Assembly (NCBI GenBank): GCA_031550915.1
Contig: JAVBOF010000073.1
Span: forward strand, 1-8,036
Direction of reading: 5' to 3'
From: JAVBOF01 sp031550915
Lineage (GTDB): Bacteria > Bacillota > Clostridia > Christensenellales > MGBC116941
DNA: 8,036 bases
Below the pieces are notes generated by a model. The model did no database searches and was not told where the DNA came from. It was given only the letters and a program-made list of their open reading frames with translations. Numbering within the stretch: position 1 is the first letter of the stretch; each line of letters starts with the position of its first letter. A program made the position numbers and the translations under genes. Shown here piece by piece: positions 5,871 to 8,036 of this stretch.

Positions 5871-7295
5871 CTAAACCAAATCTGACATATCCCGCACTAT
5901 CCTGTCCTTGACGCTTTGGCCGACCCTGCCGCCGTCCAGAACAAAGAAGCGTTCAGTCTCCCGCATGCGGCGTTCCTTAAGCATATCCCTGCCAGCAAGG
6001 ATATTGTCTACAAATTCGGCGCAAGGCATCCTGTCATATTGATAAAATGCCTTCTGGTCATCTATTAGACGATCCAGTGTGGCATTGACGTAAGCCTTGT
6101 GGTCATATTGCCCAAGTACCGGCTTGCCTGTAACGAGATATTCGCACATAAGCGAACTGGGCGTGGTCACCATTGCGTCCGAGTAAATGAAGGCCGGCAG
6201 ATAATCGACTGTACAATCAAGTATGATGTTGGGGCTGTCGTCCGCGCGTTTGAGCATATCCTCATATACGGGCTTTAGCTCCGGCGCATTTACCTCGATA
6301 TTCTCCATAGTCACGGGATGCGGCCGCCATATCACCGCAACATCGCCGCGTGCCCCGGTTTCGAATATATCATTGTAATAGGTCATATTCCAGTCATAAG
6401 GCAAGCTGCCGAAATGGGAATTGAACAATATCACCTTGCGGCCTTTTATCTTTTTCTCCCAATCTCCGCTCAAAGCGGGCGGTTCTTTCATAGCCTGCAA
6501 AATGCAATCCGTCTTTGGCGTCCCCAAAGGCAAAACCTTTTCTTCCGGAAACCTCGAATACTTCATATACAGCCTTTGCAGTTCTTCCGATTGTACTATT
6601 ATACGCCAGGAAAGGCTGTGGACGTACGTTCCGAAATAGGCTGCCAGCGTGCTTTCGGTAGTGCCGTGCATGCTGAAATACGGCACGTAAACGAGCTTAT
6701 CGCAATACGAGGCAATATTCTTTGCCAAAAACTTCGGCAACGTATCGAGATCGTTAGGATTATTGGTAAAAACGATATCCGGCCGTTCGAATGCGAATTC
6801 GTAATCACTATAATGGCGGACATCCACGCCTTTTGGGCTGAGGTAATCCGAGTAAATGATATCCTTGCCGCCGGTTTTTGCCCTCAAGAGCGGCGTTATT
6901 ACGGTCTGCACCTCGAATCTTTTATCTTCGGCAAACGCCTTATAAACCGGTTCAAGCGCCAGCCAGGTAGACGGCATAAACGAAAGAAAAAGAACCTTTG
7001 CGGTAAAATCCTGTTTCTGCAAAAGCTTCATGGCTTCATTTGCCTTGCCCTGCAGCAACACTGCGCATGGATCGGCTATGTCCATCGCCGCCATGGATTG
7101 CAGAAGGTCTTTTATTTGCCATAACAGGCTTTCATCGCAATCTTCGCAAAACTGCAACAATGCCTGAAGAGCCTCTATACATGTATCGCGTATCTCCTCA
7201 GTGATGCTTTCGGAGGCGTTGTCGCCAAGTATCACCGCCGCTTCGTTTAGGCTTTCCATAAGGCTCAACGCCTGGACATAAGTTTTATAATTCAT
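5871..7295 (-). CDS. CDP-glycerol glycerophosphotransferase-like protein (TagB/TagF-type GT-B fold)
   Basis: This 474-residue protein probably transfers a sugar- or polyol-phosphate unit in cell-surface polymer synthesis, such as teichoic acid; the true substrate is unknown. Residues 1-95 are mostly helical, acidic and cysteine-containing, without a family I recognise. The rest resembles the CDP-glycerol glycerophosphotransferase family (Pfam PF04464). VPYFSMHGTTES (204-215) has the HGT motif of the acceptor-side domain, LGTPKTD (257-263) matches the G.PR.D-type motif, and FNSHFG (291-296) and WRPHP (323-327) follow. TTPSSLMCEYLVTGKPVL (377-394) matches the nucleotide-binding T.YSS...(E/D)(Y/F)....(R/K)P(V/I) signature. 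No membrane span or signal peptide is seen, so it is cytoplasmic or peripheral. ATG 7295 has GGAGG (7300-7304) 4 nt upstream; a TTG at 7310 lies before that site and is unlikely. It stands alone, 271 nt from pit. Confidence 0.78.
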   Translation of the reverse strand: MNYKTYVQALSLMESLNEAAVILGDNASESITEEIRDTCIEALQALLQFCEDCDESLLWQIKDLLQSMAAMDIADPCAVLLQGKANEAMKLLQKQDFTAKVLFLSFMPSTWLALEPVYKAFAEDKRFEVQTVITPLLRAKTGGKDIIYSDYLSPKGVDVRHYSDYEFAFERPDIVFTNNPNDLDTLPKFLAKNIASYCDKLVYVPYFSMHGTTESTLAAYFGTYVHSLSWRIIVQSEELQRLYMKYSRFPEEKVLPLGTPKTDCILQAMKEPPALSGDWEKKIKGRKVILFNSHFGSLPYDWNMTYYNDIFETGARGDVAVIWRPHPVTMENIEVNAPELKPVYEDMLKRADDSPNIILDCTVDYLPAFIYSDAMVTTPSSLMCEYLVTGKPVLGQYDHKAYVNATLDRLIDDQKAFYQYDRMPCAEFVDNILAGRDMLKERRMRETERFFVLDGGRVGQSVKDRIVRDMSDLV

Positions 7296-7408
7296 ATTAC
7301 CTCCACGCAAGTTTGTCTTTTAGCAAGGCCTGAGTGCTTAAATATAAGAATCTCTGCTAAACCCCACGCTATCCAGCCGCTGTGCCATTTGTTTTCATTC
7401 ATTTATTG

Positions 7409-7417
7409 ATTATAACA
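7409..7417 (-). promoter_or_regulatory. Extended -10 promoter for the transferase gene
   Basis: TGT followed by TATAAT (minus strand, 7417-7409) is an extended -10 element. No good -35 box lies at the right distance (a TTGCGG is 20 bp away). Transcription would start near 7402, giving a leader of about 105 nt. The leader contains TTAGCA...TGCTAA complementarity that could form a long hairpin just ahead of the ribosome binding site. In the gene-free stretch 7311-7635, only this promoter, the terminator at 7491-7534 and a 12-bp palindrome (7616-7627) were noted. Confidence 0.5.
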
Positions 7418-7490
7418 GTAAATCAGAGGTTGTGCCGCAATTATTCGTTTTTTCACTTTGGCGTACAATTATTCACCGGCCTTCACAGCT

Positions 7491-7534
7491 ATAATAAAAA
7501 ATACGTCCGATATGAAATACTTACATATCGGACG
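7491..7534 (-). terminator. Strong intrinsic terminator for the zinc-ribbon gene
   Basis: CGTCCGATATG (7504-7514) and CATATCGGACG (7524-7534) form a perfect 11-bp stem with a 9-nt loop. Read leftward, the tail is TATTTTTTATTATA (7503-7490), a clear T-run. It lies about 100 nt beyond the stop of the 83-residue gene and upstream of the transferase promoter, so it separates the two transcription units. Confidence 0.88.
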
Positions 7535-7635
7535 CTGGTATATGATTACTCTGGAAGCCTAAACGGTTTCCCGCTTTTTTCTTCACTGCTTCTGTTAAAT
7601 CATTGTTTTGCCCATAGAAGCGCTTCTCCGCGGTT

Positions 7636-7887
7636 TTACTTGGCGCTTTGCTGCGGCTGGCTCATCAGCCTTTCATACATTTCGTCTCCAACGCATTCGC
7701 GTGCGCTTTTGCACCATCTTATGCAGGAGATGATATCGTTATAGATGCAGAAGCCGCATTTTTTGCATTCAATGTTCATATCGGATGAGAATATCTCTAC
7801 CTCGGCCCCGCATTCGGGGCATTTCTTAACCTTAAGCGTCGGTGTACCGCTGATATTCGCGGCGCCCGGACAAAATTTAACGGCCAT
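7636..7887 (-). CDS. Small cysteine-rich zinc-ribbon protein of unknown function
   Basis: This 83-residue soluble protein has nine cysteines. A zinc ribbon is formed by CPECG (Cys23, Cys26) and CKKCG (Cys41, Cys44), with the VEIFSSD segment between. Cys6 in the FCPGA start and a C-terminal block SCIRWCKSARECVG (Cys55, Cys59, Cys65) are additional. I recall similar short proteins, with an N-terminal CPG, a zinc ribbon and a C-terminal CI.WC..A..C.G block, from clostridia and some archaea. They are often left as hypothetical or loosely labelled phosphohydrolase without support, and I assign no function. The C-terminal cysteines could bind a second metal or an Fe-S cluster. ATG 7887 has GAAGG (7896-7900) 8 nt upstream. 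It is a single-gene unit with its own promoter (7932-7940) and terminator (7491-7534). Confidence 0.82.
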   Translation of the reverse strand: MAVKFCPGAANISGTPTLKVKKCPECGAEVEIFSSDMNIECKKCGFCIYNDIISCIRWCKSARECVGDEMYERLMSQPQQSAK

Positions 7888-7931
7888 GATGCAAACCTTC
7901 TTCCCCTAACCTATTGGCTTATTCTATCCCT

Positions 7932-7940
7932 ATTATAACA
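7932..7940 (-). promoter_or_regulatory. Extended -10 promoter for the zinc-ribbon gene
   Basis: TGT plus TATAAT (minus strand, 7940-7932) has the same extended -10 form as at 7409-7417, again with no clear -35 box. Transcription would start near 7925, about 37 nt before the ATG. Upstream, GTTGTT/AACAAC (7957-7973) makes a small hairpin with a 5-nt loop. Confidence 0.55.
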
Positions 7941-8021
7941 TATTCATTCGCGCCTTGTTGTTGTAAAAACAACATCAATGCAGACGGTATGCAATAATTT
8001 CTCGATAATGCCAGAAGGTTT

Positions 8022-8036
8022 ATGAAAACAACGACG
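8022..8036 (+). CDS. Possible start of a gene running off the right edge
   Basis: AGAAGG (8013-8018) lies 3 nt ahead of an ATG (8022) followed by AAA ACA ACG ACG. Only five codons are visible and the spacing is short, so this is a guess that needs the adjoining sequence. No convincing + strand promoter was seen upstream. Confidence 0.18.

Noticed and set aside
6318..7124. 268-codon + strand open frame opposite the transferase gene
   Set aside because: It lies entirely antisense to a gene with clear family motifs and a good ribosome binding site, and its product shows no recognisable domain. It is a codon-bias shadow.
7616..7627. Perfect 12-bp palindrome AGAAGCGCTTCT just downstream of the zinc-ribbon gene
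   Set aside because: It has no loop, no T-run and no recognised operator identity; short palindromes of this length occur by chance.
1..8036. CRISPR arrays, tRNA, rRNA, insertion sequences, att sites, toxin-antitoxin or defence genes
   Set aside because: I looked for regularly spaced repeats, cloverleaf arms, transposase motifs and paired small genes and found none. The window reads as ordinary housekeeping chromosome.

Overview
The window looks like chromosomal DNA from a low-to-mid GC Gram-positive anaerobe, most likely a Clostridia-class Firmicute. The clues are strong AGGAGG-type ribosome binding sites in front of nearly every gene, a short single-membrane-span type I signal peptidase, SecD and SecF as two separate proteins, a Pit transporter paired with a DUF47 (PhoU-like) protein, and a TagB/TagF-like transferase. 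The genus cannot be told from the sequence.

Layout, left to right. (1) 1-464, + strand: the 3' end of an AraC-type regulator that runs off the left edge. (2) 465-897: a gene-free stretch full of small hairpins and holding two copies of a 45/48-bp direct repeat, followed by a good promoter (841-869). (3) 916-1461, + strand: type I signal peptidase, probably starting at TTG 916 rather than GTG 898. (4) 1462-1666: the convergent gap between the signal peptidase and secF, with a strong bidirectional terminator, a pyrimidine-rich stretch of degenerate 13-bp repeats, and a 27-bp palindrome. (5) 1667-5599, - strand: a tight cluster transcribed right to left, pit, DUF47/PhoU-like, secD, secF. Junctions are 13 nt, 12 nt and a 4-nt ATGA overlap, so it is almost certainly one operon. 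Its promoter candidate lies at 5732-5760, ahead of a roughly 125-nt structured leader. (6) 5871-7295, - strand: a CDP-glycerol glycerophosphotransferase-like protein with an extra helical N-terminal region. (7) 7636-7887, - strand: an 83-residue cysteine-rich zinc-ribbon protein with its own promoter and a strong terminator. (8) 7941-8036: mostly non-coding, with a possible gene start at the very edge.

How they fit together. SecD and SecF are membrane partners of SecYEG that use the proton or sodium gradient to help draw exported proteins out of the channel. The signal peptidase then removes their signal peptides. These late export functions lie in convergent units that share one terminator. 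In front of secDF in the same operon is a low-affinity phosphate transport pair (Pit plus its PhoU-like partner). This makes export and phosphate uptake co-expressed here, although no mechanistic link is visible. The transferase could act in teichoic-acid or other cell-surface polymer synthesis, also an envelope function.

I saw no mobile element, CRISPR array, tRNA, rRNA or defence system, and no convincing new multi-gene system. The items most worth a second look are the pit-DUF47-secDF operon, the repeat-rich gap at 465-780, the structured pit leader, and the small cysteine-rich protein.
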